DNA of 64,000 nt, taken from assembly GCA_023382335.1 (NCBI GenBank), contig JAMCPM010000010.1, forward strand, positions 1 through 64,000, in the 5' to 3' direction. The translations under genes and the position numbers were made by a program. The number at the start of each line of letters is the position of its first letter. Position 1 is the first letter of the stretch. The notes below the pieces were generated by a model. That model was not told the origin of the DNA, searched no databases, and worked only from the letters and a program-made list of their open reading frames with translations. Below, piece after piece: positions 41,031-49,905 of this stretch. Origin of the DNA: Actinomycetota bacterium (GTDB lineage Bacteria; Actinomycetota; Thermoleophilia; BMS3ABIN01).

Positions 41031-42383
41031 CTAGGCTCCCCGAAGTTTTTCAGGATCGATAATCTGAGACAGGTCTTCGTCCGGCCCCATCCTGGCAAAC
41101 TTTACCAGAAGGTAAATGTCTGTAGCAGTCAGTGCCAGATAGATAGAGCCAAAACCCAGCAGCGAGGTTAAAACCTGCGACGCGGAGACGTTCCTGGAAA
41201 TGCCATCGGCGGTGCGGAAAATGCCGTAGACGATCCAGGGCTGGCGGCCGACTTCAGCCACAATCCAACCCAGCTGGCAGGCAATGTAAGGCAATGGCAG
41301 GGCCAGCAGCATTATCCAGAGGAACCAGCTGCGCTCGGGAAAGTCTGGTTTCCTGGCGTAGTAGACCGATCCCAAACCCAGCAGTATGAATAGGATGCCC
41401 AGCCCCACCATTAACCGGAAACTGATAAACACAGGAATCACCGGCGGGCGTTCATCGGCCGGGAAGTCGTGCATGCCCTTCACCTGTGCGTCGAAATTAT
41501 GATACGCCAGGAAGCTCAGCATCCCGGGCACGGGTAGCGTCTGGATAAGGTTCCTTTCCTGGCCCGGGTAGGGGATGACCAGCAGGTTGTAATCGGCGGG
41601 CTTCTGCGTGTACCAGACCGATTCCATGGCCGCCAGTTTGGTAGGCTGCGTCTGGGCAATCTCGTAGGCGTGCTCATCACCGACGAGGAAAACCATAAAA
41701 GAGCTGATCAGGCCGAAGATTGCCGCTCTCTGGAACGATTTCAGGAAAAAATCGGTGTCATGCTTTTTCAGCAGATGATAGGCGGATATGCCGGTGACAA
41801 AGAAAGCGGCTACCACGAACCCGGCAAACATGGTATGGAAAAATTTCAACCAGCCGTAAGGATTTGTGAAAAAGGCGCCAAAATCTGCCATTTGCACGCG
41901 TCCGCCAGTAACTATCTGCCCGACCGGGTGTTGCATCCAGCCGTTGGCCAACAGGATCCACAGCGCCGAGAGGTTGGCGCCCAGAACCAGCATCCAGGCT
42001 GAGAACAGGTGGACTTTCTTGGAAACGCGATTCCACCCCAGGACCCAGATGCCGATGAATGTTGATTCCAGAAAAAATGTCGCCAGTGACTCGATGGCGA
42101 GAGGGGTGCCAAAAATATCCCCGGCAAAGCGGGAATACTCCGCCCAGTTCATGCCGAATTGAAACTCCAGGAAAAGACCAGTGACGACCCCAAGGGCAAA
42201 ATTGATCAGAAACAGCCTGCCCCAGAATTTTGTCATCCGCAGGTAGAGCCGCTCGCCGGTCCTCACGTACCGGGTTTCCATGGTTGCGACCAGGACGGAA
42301 AGCCCCAGGATGAGAGGAACAAAGATAAAGTGGAACATGGTAGTGACAGCAAACTGGAGCCGGCCAAGCTCGAGCGCGTCCAT
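41031..42383 (-). CDS. cydA: Cytochrome bd oxidase subunit I
   Basis: 450 residues, nine membrane helices. The heme b595 ligand H18 lies in TTMFHFIFVPLILGLSVLVATMETRYVRTG; the glutamates near LESLATFFLESTFIGIWVLGWNRVSKKVHLFSAW form the proton/heme d region; MESVWYTQ and the short Q-loop are present. The Q-loop is short compared with E. coli (which has about 70 extra residues), as is normal for Gram-positive type bd oxidases. It lies downstream of nuo on the same strand with about 200 bp between. Confidence 0.96.
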   Translation of the reverse strand: MDALELGRLQFAVTTMFHFIFVPLILGLSVLVATMETRYVRTGERLYLRMTKFWGRLFLINFALGVVTGLFLEFQFGMNWAEYSRFAGDIFGTPLAIESLATFFLESTFIGIWVLGWNRVSKKVHLFSAWMLVLGANLSALWILLANGWMQHPVGQIVTGGRVQMADFGAFFTNPYGWLKFFHTMFAGFVVAAFFVTGISAYHLLKKHDTDFFLKSFQRAAIFGLISSFMVFLVGDEHAYEIAQTQPTKLAAMESVWYTQKPADYNLLVIPYPGQERNLIQTLPVPGMLSFLAYHNFDAQVKGMHDFPADERPPVIPVFISFRLMVGLGILFILLGLGSVYYARKPDFPERSWFLWIMLLALPLPYIACQLGWIVAEVGRQPWIVYGIFRTADGISRNVSASQVLTSLLGFGSIYLALTATDIYLLVKFARMGPDEDLSQIIDPEKLRGA

Positions 42384-42584
42384 ATTTATGATTGCCTCCT
42401 TGCCTGGATTTCCCCCCCCAGCCCAGCGTAAAGAGCAGATCTTTGGACCCTTGACTAATAAAGCGTGTATGGCTGCCAGGCCAAGACGTCAACCCTGGTG
42501 TCCGTAATACCCGCATTGCCTGCCCAAAAAACCTTTCCCGGCGAGCGTCCACCTATTTGCTGTCGAAATATGTTCTTTCCTTCC
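42384..42584 (-). other. Intergenic between nuoN and cydA
   Basis: 201 bases that should hold the cydAB promoter. On the minus strand TTGACG (42492-42487) and CATACA (42471-42466) are separated by 15 bp, a weak candidate. No coding potential seen. Confidence 0.3.
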
Positions 42585-44024
42585 TCAGTTCAGGGTGACT
42601 GTCTTTTGTATCAGTTCAATCAAGGGGGCGGGATAAATCCCCAACAAAACAACCGCGAGCAACAGCACTGCCATTACCAGGCTGCCGACCCGGAGGTGGG
42701 AGGCGGCTGCAACCCCGGACTTTGCACTATCCTGCCGCGGCTGCATGTACATGACAACAATGATGCGCAGGTAGTAGTAAAGGCCGATGCTGCTGCTGGC
42801 CACCAGGGAAAAAACAAGCAGCCACAGGGAGGAGTCCACCCCGGCATCCAGCAGGTAGAACTTGCCAATAAAACCGGCTGTCAGCGGTATGCCGGCCAGG
42901 GAAAATATCATAGCCGCGAAAACGCCAGCCAGCCACGGACGGCTCCAGAAGAGGCCCCTGTAGTCGTTCAGGGCATCGGCTTCACGTCCGCTCCCCGACA
43001 TTAGCGCCACCACCCCGAATGTCCCCAGGGTCGTCACCGTATAAGCCACCAGGTAAAAAGTAACGGCGGTAATAGCCAGCGAACCGCTGGCCAGAAAAGC
43101 CACCAGCAGGTATCCCAGGTGAGCGATGGAAGAATAAGCGAGAATCCGTTTAACGTTGTCTTGCAGCAGCGCCAGCAGGCTTCCGGCAAACATGGAAGCG
43201 ATGGCGATTATCTCAAATACATAAAACAAGTGAGCATGTGGCCGGATGCCGACCTGGTTAAAGAAACGCAGCATCAGTCCAAAGACCGCCACTTTGGAAA
43301 CGGTTGCCACGAAAGCCGTTACCGGCGCCGGGGCTCCCTGATACACATCCGGCGTCCACATATGAAACGGCACCAGCGCCAGCTTGAATCCGAGGCCGAT
43401 TATCAGCAGACCGAGTCCCGCCGGAAACAGGAGGCCACCGCTACCGCCTGCCCGCGCCAGTGCGGTCATGCGGGTAAATTCCAAAGTCCCCAGGTCCGCA
43501 TAGACCAGAGCCATGCCAAAAAGAAGGAAGGCGGCCGAGACAGCCGCCAGGATGAGGTACTTGACCCCGGCTTCAATGTTGAGCCTGCCGCGGGGATAGG
43601 CGATCAAGGTAAAGAGAGAGGCGCTGAGTATCTCCAGTCCCAGAAACAAAGAGGCAAAATGGCTGCTGCTGACCAGAACCGCAGAGCCCAGGGTGGCCAG
43701 CAGCAGCAGTATGTACAGTTCTTCCTGCCGGCCTTCCCGCCTCTCCAGGTACAGGTATGAAATAATGGTGACGGCAAATGCTGCCGCCAGGATCATCCCC
43801 ATGTAAAAGAGCGCATAACCGTCGACAATCAAGAGCGCGGTTACCCGGCGCACCCCGGCCGATGAGGCGATGGGCAGCGAGACGGCCGCCCCCGCCAGTC
43901 CGGCCAGCGTCAGCAGGCAGGTGAGGGCATGGTTGCGGTAAAAGGATATTGCCAGCATGATCAAAACCGCGGCCGCCCCCAGCACCACCAGGGGCAAGAC
44001 AGAGACGAGGTCCTGGCCCGTCAT
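42585..44024 (-). CDS. nuoN: NADH-quinone oxidoreductase subunit N
   Basis: 479 residues, about fourteen membrane helices, Mrp-antiporter-like proton pump subunit of complex I. Motifs LILAAVSAAFLLFGMALVYADLGTLEFTRM, VPFHMWTPDVYQGAPAPVTAFVATVSK (with conserved Lys) and VKRILAYSSIAHLGYLLVA are typical. It overlaps nuoM by 4 bases and is the last gene of the nuo operon. Confidence 0.96.
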   Translation of the reverse strand: MTGQDLVSVLPLVVLGAAAVLIMLAISFYRNHALTCLLTLAGLAGAAVSLPIASSAGVRRVTALLIVDGYALFYMGMILAAAFAVTIISYLYLERREGRQEELYILLLLATLGSAVLVSSSHFASLFLGLEILSASLFTLIAYPRGRLNIEAGVKYLILAAVSAAFLLFGMALVYADLGTLEFTRMTALARAGGSGGLLFPAGLGLLIIGLGFKLALVPFHMWTPDVYQGAPAPVTAFVATVSKVAVFGLMLRFFNQVGIRPHAHLFYVFEIIAIASMFAGSLLALLQDNVKRILAYSSIAHLGYLLVAFLASGSLAITAVTFYLVAYTVTTLGTFGVVALMSGSGREADALNDYRGLFWSRPWLAGVFAAMIFSLAGIPLTAGFIGKFYLLDAGVDSSLWLLVFSLVASSSIGLYYYLRIIVVMYMQPRQDSAKSGVAAASHLRVGSLVMAVLLLAVVLLGIYPAPLIELIQKTVTLN

Positions 44025-45595
44025 GGACGGCCTCCTCCGGAAGGGGCCGCCGGCCGGGAGGGGGAATTTTGGGCGGCTTTCTCGCTGCCGTGACTCGCAT
44101 CCGGTCCCTGGCGGTATTCGGGGGCATACCCGCGCAGCGTTTCCAGCGCCCCGCGGGCGGTATTTATCACGGGTTGCGGGTAGAGTCCCAAACCAACGAT
44201 CACAGCGATCATCGCCGACATGATCACAGTTTCACGTTTGTTGTAATCAGGCGGTTTCCAGCCCTGCCGGTTCTCGCCAAGAAAGGTTTTCTGGATCATC
44301 CACAAGGCGTAGACGGTGGAAACAATGAAACCTAGCGATGCCAGGACTGTCAGCGGGGCGTTAACCTGATAAGTCCCTAAAAGCACCAGGAATTCGCCGA
44401 TAAAATTACCCAGGCCCGGCAATCCCATGGAAGCCATGGTAAAAAGTAGCCCGGTGCCGCCCATGCGGGGCATCATAGACCACAGACCGCCCATGCGGTT
44501 AAGATCGCGCGTATGCAGGCGGTCCTGGAGATCGCCAGCGAGCACAAACAGGGCTCCGGTACTGATGCCATGGGCAAGCATGATGATTATCGCCCCCTGC
44601 AGGGCCAGCTGGTTCCAGGCAAAGATTCCCAGCAGGACAAACCCCATGTGGCTGATGCTGGTATAGGCCACCATGCGCTTGAGGTCGGTCTGGGAAAAGG
44701 CCAGGACGGCGCCGTAAATGATTCCCGCCACCGCCAGTGTCATGGCCACTGGGGAAAAATCAGAGGCGGCGTGAGGAAATAGGGGTATCAGGAACCGCAA
44801 CATTCCAAAGGCGCCCACCTTGAGCACCAGGCCGGCCAGATCGACGCTGCCGGCTGTGGGCGCCTCGGTGTGGGCGTCGGGCAGCCAGGTGTGCACCGGC
44901 ACCACCGGCAGTTTCACCGCAAAGGCGGTGAAGAAACCCAGCATCAGCATCATCTCCGTGAAGTGAGGCATGGAAGTGCCGATTAGCTGGGGGTAATCGA
45001 AGGTGTAAGCGCCGGTGCCGTGGCCGTGGACAAAATAAAGTCCCAGGATCGCCACCAGCATCAGCAGACTGCTGGCCTGGGTAAAGATAAAAAATTTAAG
45101 CGTGGCGTAAATACGGTTCTCGTGGCCCCAGATGCCGATGAGGAAATACAGCGGCACCAGCATCAGCTCCCAGAAGAAGTAAAACAGGAAAAGGTCGAGG
45201 GCCAAGAATACGCCGGCGATCGCGGCCAGGATCCACAACAAATTAAAATGGAAAAAACCCAGACGGTACTGAATGCTTTTCCATGAGGCGGCCACGGCTA
45301 TGATCCCTAGAAAATTGGTCAGAAGGATCAGCAGCAGGCTGACGCCGTCCATTGCCAGATGAAGTCTGGCGCCCCACGCCGGGATCCAGGGAAGATTGAG
45401 CTCGGCCAGCCAAGGTCCCGGCTCCGAAAAGCTTCCTTGCCCGGAGAAACTAATCCATAAAACCATCAGCGCGACCAAATGGACGCACAGTGTGGTCAGC
45501 GAGATCCAGCGCGGCCAGGAACTGCTCCAGCGGGCCGAGACCCAGGCCAGGAGGCCTCCCGCCAGCAGCCACAATATTAGCCAGGGCAAGATCAT
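44021..45595 (-). CDS. nuoM: NADH-quinone oxidoreductase subunit M
   Basis: 524 residues, about fourteen membrane helices, proton-pumping subunit. Conserved FFFWELMLVPLYFLIGIWG, LPVVPVHTWLPDAHTEAPTAGSVDLAGLVLKVGAFGML and LKRMVAYTSISHMGFVLLGIF contain the Glu and Lys residues of the channel. The last 35 residues are polar and Pro/Gly-rich. Overlaps both neighbours by 4 bases (ATGA). Confidence 0.96.
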   Translation of the reverse strand: MILPWLILWLLAGGLLAWVSARWSSSWPRWISLTTLCVHLVALMVLWISFSGQGSFSEPGPWLAELNLPWIPAWGARLHLAMDGVSLLLILLTNFLGIIAVAASWKSIQYRLGFFHFNLLWILAAIAGVFLALDLFLFYFFWELMLVPLYFLIGIWGHENRIYATLKFFIFTQASSLLMLVAILGLYFVHGHGTGAYTFDYPQLIGTSMPHFTEMMLMLGFFTAFAVKLPVVPVHTWLPDAHTEAPTAGSVDLAGLVLKVGAFGMLRFLIPLFPHAASDFSPVAMTLAVAGIIYGAVLAFSQTDLKRMVAYTSISHMGFVLLGIFAWNQLALQGAIIIMLAHGISTGALFVLAGDLQDRLHTRDLNRMGGLWSMMPRMGGTGLLFTMASMGLPGLGNFIGEFLVLLGTYQVNAPLTVLASLGFIVSTVYALWMIQKTFLGENRQGWKPPDYNKRETVIMSAMIAVIVGLGLYPQPVINTARGALETLRGYAPEYRQGPDASHGSEKAAQNSPSRPAAPSGGGRP

Positions 45596-47472
45596 AAGTT
45601 CACCGTCAGAGCCAGAATAACAACAGCTCCGGCTGCGATGCCGGCCGCGTACCAGCGAACCCGGCCTGATTGAGTTTTACTCAGCAGCCGGCTCATTTCC
45701 CGGGCGAGCCGGGCCATGCCCGTGAAGACGAGATCAAAATAGTCTCTCCTGCCGGTGCGAGCCAGCCACACATAGGGGATGACGAAAACCTTCTCGTACA
45801 GCCAGTCAAAGCCCCAGCCTGAGAACCACCAGCGGTTAAGAACACGGCCTGCGGAGGTGGCCGCCAAGCTTTCCGCATGCTGTGGCCGGCGCAGGAACAG
45901 GAAGTATGCCAAGTAAATGCCGGCCAGGCTGACCGCGCCGGCGATGAGCTCAAGGCCCAGCTGGAAACCGCCGCTCTCCCCCACCTGGTCCAGGGGCGGC
46001 AGAGCGTGATGCAAGAAGTCAGAGAAAAACGGCAGGTCTGGCACTTCCACGAAACCACCTGCCAGGGAAAGAAAAGCCAGCACCACCAGGGGAACCTTCA
46101 TGCCAACCCCAGGCTTTCTGCCAATATGCGCCCCGCCGCGGCCGAAAAAAGTGAGAAATACCATGCGAAATGTATATATTGATGTCAAAAAAGCCCCAAC
46201 CAGCCCCGCCGTCCACAACCAGGGGCTCCCCGTCGACGAAGACCAGGAATCCCAAAGAATCAGGTCCTTGCTGTAAAACCCCGCAGTCACAAGGGGCAAC
46301 GCCGCCAGGGAGGCGGAGCCGATCAGGAAGGTCCAGAAAACGAGCGGTATTTGCTGGCGCAAACCTCCCATCTTGAACATGTCGTGCTCGTCCTCCAGCC
46401 CCAGGATTACTACACCCGCCCCCAGGAAGAGAAGCGCCTTGAAGAAGGCATGGGTCATGAAATGGAAAATGGCGGCTGACCAGGCGCCCACGCCCAGGGC
46501 CAGGAACATGTAGCCGATCTGGCTGATGGTCGAGTAGGCCAGCACCCGCTTTATGTCCCTTTGGGTCAAAGCGCTGAATCCCGCCAGCAGCAGAGTGGCG
46601 GCGCCGATGATGGCCACAAGGTGCTGGATGCCTGGCGCCAGGGTGAAAAGCACATGGGTGCGGGCGATAAGGTATACGCCGGCCGTCACCATGGTTGCCG
46701 CGTGAATCAGGGCGCTCACGGGCGTGGGGCCGGCCATGGCGTCCGGCAGCCATGTTTGCAAAGGCAGCTGCGCAGACTTGCCCAGGGCGCCTCCCAGTAA
46801 CAGCGCCGCCGCCGCCACCGCCAGGCCCGAGCCGGTCTGCCACTGCGCCGAGGCCTGCCGCATGAGTTCTTGAATTTGCAGCGTACCCAGGTTGGCAAAC
46901 AGGAGGAAAAGGGCCACGGCCATAGAAGTGTCGCCCACGCGCGTAACCAGAAAAGCCTTGCGGGCCGCGCGTCCGTTGGTGGGATCCCCGTACCAGAAAC
47001 CGATCAGCAGATAGCTGCAAAGGCCCACACCCTCCCAGCCCAGGTAAAGAAGGACGAGATTGTCCGCCAGCACCAGCAACAACATGGAACCGACAAAAAG
47101 ATTCATGTATGCGAAGAAGCGCCGGTAGCCTTCATCGCCAATCATGAAACCACCAGAATAAAGGTGGATCAGGAAACTGACAAAGGTTATCACCATGATC
47201 ATCACCAGCGAGAGCGCGTCCAGATAGAAGGAAATTCCCGGCGCGAAACCGCCTACCTGCATCCAGGTCCAGAGGGTTTGCGAGTAGACGTGCCCCGGCG
47301 GCGGTGAAATCAGAAAATCAATACCCAGGGGCAGGGCAACTAGCGCCGACAGGCCTACCGAACCGATGCCAACCACGGCAATACCTGTCCGGGAAAGCCG
47401 GTGGCCGCCCAGCACCAGCGTTATAAAGCCGGCAAAGGGGAGGAGGGGGACCAGGAATAGTGTCTTAAGCAC
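45592..47472 (-). CDS. nuoL: NADH-quinone oxidoreductase subunit L
   Basis: 626 residues, the usual length with the long lateral C-terminal helix. Conserved VGWEGVGLCSYLLIGFWY-type block (YLGWEGVGLCSYLLIGFW), LPLQTWLPDAMAGPTPVSALIHAATMVTAGVYLI and IKRVLAYSTISQIGYMFLALG. Proton pumping in the distal arm. Two bases after nuoK. Confidence 0.97.
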   Translation of the reverse strand: MLKTLFLVPLLPFAGFITLVLGGHRLSRTGIAVVGIGSVGLSALVALPLGIDFLISPPPGHVYSQTLWTWMQVGGFAPGISFYLDALSLVMIMVITFVSFLIHLYSGGFMIGDEGYRRFFAYMNLFVGSMLLLVLADNLVLLYLGWEGVGLCSYLLIGFWYGDPTNGRAARKAFLVTRVGDTSMAVALFLLFANLGTLQIQELMRQASAQWQTGSGLAVAAAALLLGGALGKSAQLPLQTWLPDAMAGPTPVSALIHAATMVTAGVYLIARTHVLFTLAPGIQHLVAIIGAATLLLAGFSALTQRDIKRVLAYSTISQIGYMFLALGVGAWSAAIFHFMTHAFFKALLFLGAGVVILGLEDEHDMFKMGGLRQQIPLVFWTFLIGSASLAALPLVTAGFYSKDLILWDSWSSSTGSPWLWTAGLVGAFLTSIYTFRMVFLTFFGRGGAHIGRKPGVGMKVPLVVLAFLSLAGGFVEVPDLPFFSDFLHHALPPLDQVGESGGFQLGLELIAGAVSLAGIYLAYFLFLRRPQHAESLAATSAGRVLNRWWFSGWGFDWLYEKVFVIPYVWLARTGRRDYFDLVFTGMARLAREMSRLLSKTQSGRVRWYAAGIAAGAVVILALTVNL

Positions 47473-47474
47473 GC

Positions 47475-47783
47475 CTACCCTTTCATCCTGTCCGCCCTGT
47501 CGATATCGAGGGTCTTGAACTGGTGGAAGAGCTGGAGAACCAGCGCCAGCCCCACCGCGACCTCTACTGCGGCCATGGTCAGAATGAAAATGAACATAAT
47601 CTGCCCGTCAGGTTGTCCCCAGCGGGAACCGGCCACCACGAACGCCAGGCCGGCTGCGTTCATCATGATTTCGATGGCTAGCAGCATGAAAATCACGTTT
47701 CGCCGCACCAGGACTCCGATGAGGCCCAGGGCGAACAGGGTGCCCGCCAGCATCAAACCGTACTCCATGGGAATCGATGCCAT
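47475..47783 (-). CDS. nuoK: NADH-quinone oxidoreductase subunit K
   Basis: 102 residues, three membrane helices, with the conserved membrane glutamates in [15 protein letters not shown] (E38) and in [12 protein letters not shown]. MrpC-like subunit that couples quinone reduction to the pump. Its ATG overlaps the nuoJ stop by one base. Confidence 0.96.
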   Translation of the reverse strand: MASIPMEYGLMLAGTLFALGLIGVLVRRNVIFMLLAIEIMMNAAGLAFVVAGSRWGQPDGQIMFIFILTMAAVEVAVGLALVLQLFHQFKTLDIDRADRMKG

Positions 47784-48328
47784 CAGGACTCACCTTTATC
47801 TTGCTCCGTATGGGAATCAGCCGCTTCAGGACCACCGTAACTACCGCGCCGGCCTAGATGAAAGGCTCCCACCAGGCCGGCCAGAAGCAGAAATGATGCC
47901 AGCTCCACGCCCAGCAGGTAGGGGCCGAACAGGGAGATTCCCACCTCTCTGGCGCCGACTATGCTGGTCCCAGCCTGCGCGCCACTGCCAGTGATCATGA
48001 CGTAGAAAAGCTCGCCCACGAGGATGAGCGCGAGGGCGCCCGGGCCCAGCCACATCCGCGGGTTGAGCCAGGCGTGCTCCTGGCTGGTGGCCTGGGGTCC
48101 CAGGTTAAGAATCATGATTACGAAGATAAAGAGGACCATGATCGCCCCGGCGTAGATAATGGCCTCCAGGGCAGCAACGAAAGGGGCTCCCAGAACGAAA
48201 AAAATCAGGGATATCGCCAGCAGCGCGACGATCAGATAAAGCAACGCGTGCACGGCGTTATAGCGGGTGATCACCTCGAAGGTGGCCACCACGGCGACGG
48301 CGGCTGATAGGTAAAAGACAATATCCAT
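47783..48328 (-). CDS. nuoJ: NADH-quinone oxidoreductase subunit J
   Basis: 181 residues, five membrane helices; [51 protein letters not shown] is typical, with the conserved Tyr/Gly kink in the [10 protein letters not shown] helix. The polar C-terminal tail is longer than the membrane part requires. Lies 21 bp after nuoI. Confidence 0.96.
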   Translation of the reverse strand: MDIVFYLSAAVAVVATFEVITRYNAVHALLYLIVALLAISLIFFVLGAPFVAALEAIIYAGAIMVLFIFVIMILNLGPQATSQEHAWLNPRMWLGPGALALILVGELFYVMITGSGAQAGTSIVGAREVGISLFGPYLLGVELASFLLLAGLVGAFHLGRRGSYGGPEAADSHTEQDKGES

Positions 48329-48349
48329 GCAGGCGGCTCCCGGGTGGCC

Positions 48350-48865
48350 TTAGGGCATCAGCCCTAGCGGATCGACGGGGCAATCCTCCTGTTCGGCCCC
48401 GCCCTTGTCTTTGCCGGCGATCGCCACGCCGGCTACGCGGTAGAAGTTATAATCCGGGTATTTCCCCGGACCGCTGATCAGCAGGTCTTCCTTCTCGTAA
48501 ACCAGGTTTTGCCGCTCATATTCGCACATCTCAAAATCGGGTGTGAGCTGTATGGCGCAGGTGGGGCAGGCCTCTTCACAATAGCCACAGAAAATGCAGC
48601 GGGAAAAGTTGATGCGAAAGAAGGCGGGATAACGCCGCCCATGCTCGTCTTCCGATGCCTGCAGCGAGATGCAGTCAACAGGGCATGCAGCGGCGCAGAG
48701 GTAGCAGGCAACGCAACGCTCGCCGCCTTCCGGGTCGCGGGAGAGGACGATGCGCCCCCGCCAGCGGGGCGGCAGATAGTTCTTGTGCTCAGGATATTGA
48801 ACAGTAACAGGCCGGCTGAACACATGTAAAAAGACCTGCCACATGCTTTTTAGCAGACTGATCAT
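48350..48865 (-). CDS. nuoI: NADH-quinone oxidoreductase subunit I
   Basis: 171 residues carrying the two [4Fe-4S] clusters N6a and N6b: [16 protein letters not shown] and [16 protein letters not shown]. The amphipathic N-terminal segment ([23 protein letters not shown]) attaches to the membrane arm. Passes electrons from NuoG to the terminal cluster in NuoB. Confidence 0.97.
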   Translation of the reverse strand: MISLLKSMWQVFLHVFSRPVTVQYPEHKNYLPPRWRGRIVLSRDPEGGERCVACYLCAAACPVDCISLQASEDEHGRRYPAFFRINFSRCIFCGYCEEACPTCAIQLTPDFEMCEYERQNLVYEKEDLLISGPGKYPDYNFYRVAGVAIAGKDKGGAEQEDCPVDPLGLMP

Positions 48866-48877
48866 CCGGTTGTATCC

Positions 48878-49831
48878 CTAGCTGGCCGCAAGCAGTATCC
48901 CTCCTGTAATCACCAGGTTTAGCAGCGCCAGCGGCAGCATGACCTTCCAGCCAAATGACATCAGCTGGTCGTAGCGCGGCCGGGGAAATGTGGCGCGCAG
49001 CAAAATAAACAGACAGATGAAAAACAGGGTTTTGAGTGCCAGCCAGGCCAGGGGCGGCAGCAGCGGCCCCAGCCATCCCCCGAAAAACAGCACCACGATT
49101 AATACTGAAATCAGCGTGATACCCAGATATTCTTCTACAAAGAAGAGGGCAAATTTCATGCCAGAATACTCGGAGTGGAAACCGGCAACCAATTCGCCTT
49201 CCGCCTCGGGAAGATCAAACGGCAGCCGCCGGGTTTCGGCAATGCCGGCCGCCAGGAAAACCATCAAACCGGCAAGCTGGGGCACAACATACCACATCTC
49301 TTCCTGCGACTCAACGATTTCCCGTAAGTCGAAGGAGCCGGCAAGCATGATCACGCCTGTGAGCGACAGGCCCATGAACACTTCGTAGCTGAGCATCTGG
49401 GCAGCCGCCCGCATGCTGCCCAGCAGTGAGTACTTGCTGTCCGAGGCCCAGCCCGCCAGAACGATGCCGTACACGGTCAGCGATGACATTGCCAGGAAGA
49501 AAAGCAGGCCAATGTTGAGGTCTGCCACCACGATCCCGGGGGCAAATGTGATCACGGCGAATGACATCAGCACGGGGATCAGAATGGCTGCCGGCGCCAA
49601 AACAAATACGGCCGTGTCGGCAAAGGGAGGAATCCAGTCCTCCTTGGAAAGTATCTTGATCATGTCGGCCAGCACTTGCAGAAGGCCAAAGGGACCGACG
49701 CGGTTGGGACCGCGGCGGTCCTGCAAGACCGCCAGCAAACGCCGCTCCAGCCAGATGAGCCCGGCGCTGACAGACATAGCCATGACGATCACTGTAAATA
49801 CCAATATGAGTGATATAACGGTGCCGTGCAT
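48878..49831 (-). CDS. nuoH: NADH-quinone oxidoreductase subunit H
   Basis: 317 residues, eight membrane helices. Conserved [40 protein letters not shown] and [29 protein letters not shown]. Contributes to the quinone chamber where it meets NuoB and NuoD. Twelve bases before nuoI on the operon. Confidence 0.97.
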   Translation of the reverse strand: MHGTVISLILVFTVIVMAMSVSAGLIWLERRLLAVLQDRRGPNRVGPFGLLQVLADMIKILSKEDWIPPFADTAVFVLAPAAILIPVLMSFAVITFAPGIVVADLNIGLLFFLAMSSLTVYGIVLAGWASDSKYSLLGSMRAAAQMLSYEVFMGLSLTGVIMLAGSFDLREIVESQEEMWYVVPQLAGLMVFLAAGIAETRRLPFDLPEAEGELVAGFHSEYSGMKFALFFVEEYLGITLISVLIVVLFFGGWLGPLLPPLAWLALKTLFFICLFILLRATFPRPRYDQLMSFGWKVMLPLALLNLVITGGILLAAS

Positions 49832-49905
49832 GGTTTACCCCAGCCATTTTCCTGATGGTATGATTTCAGGGTTTTTCAGGTGCTCACAGCCGTCCGGCAT
49901 ATTCC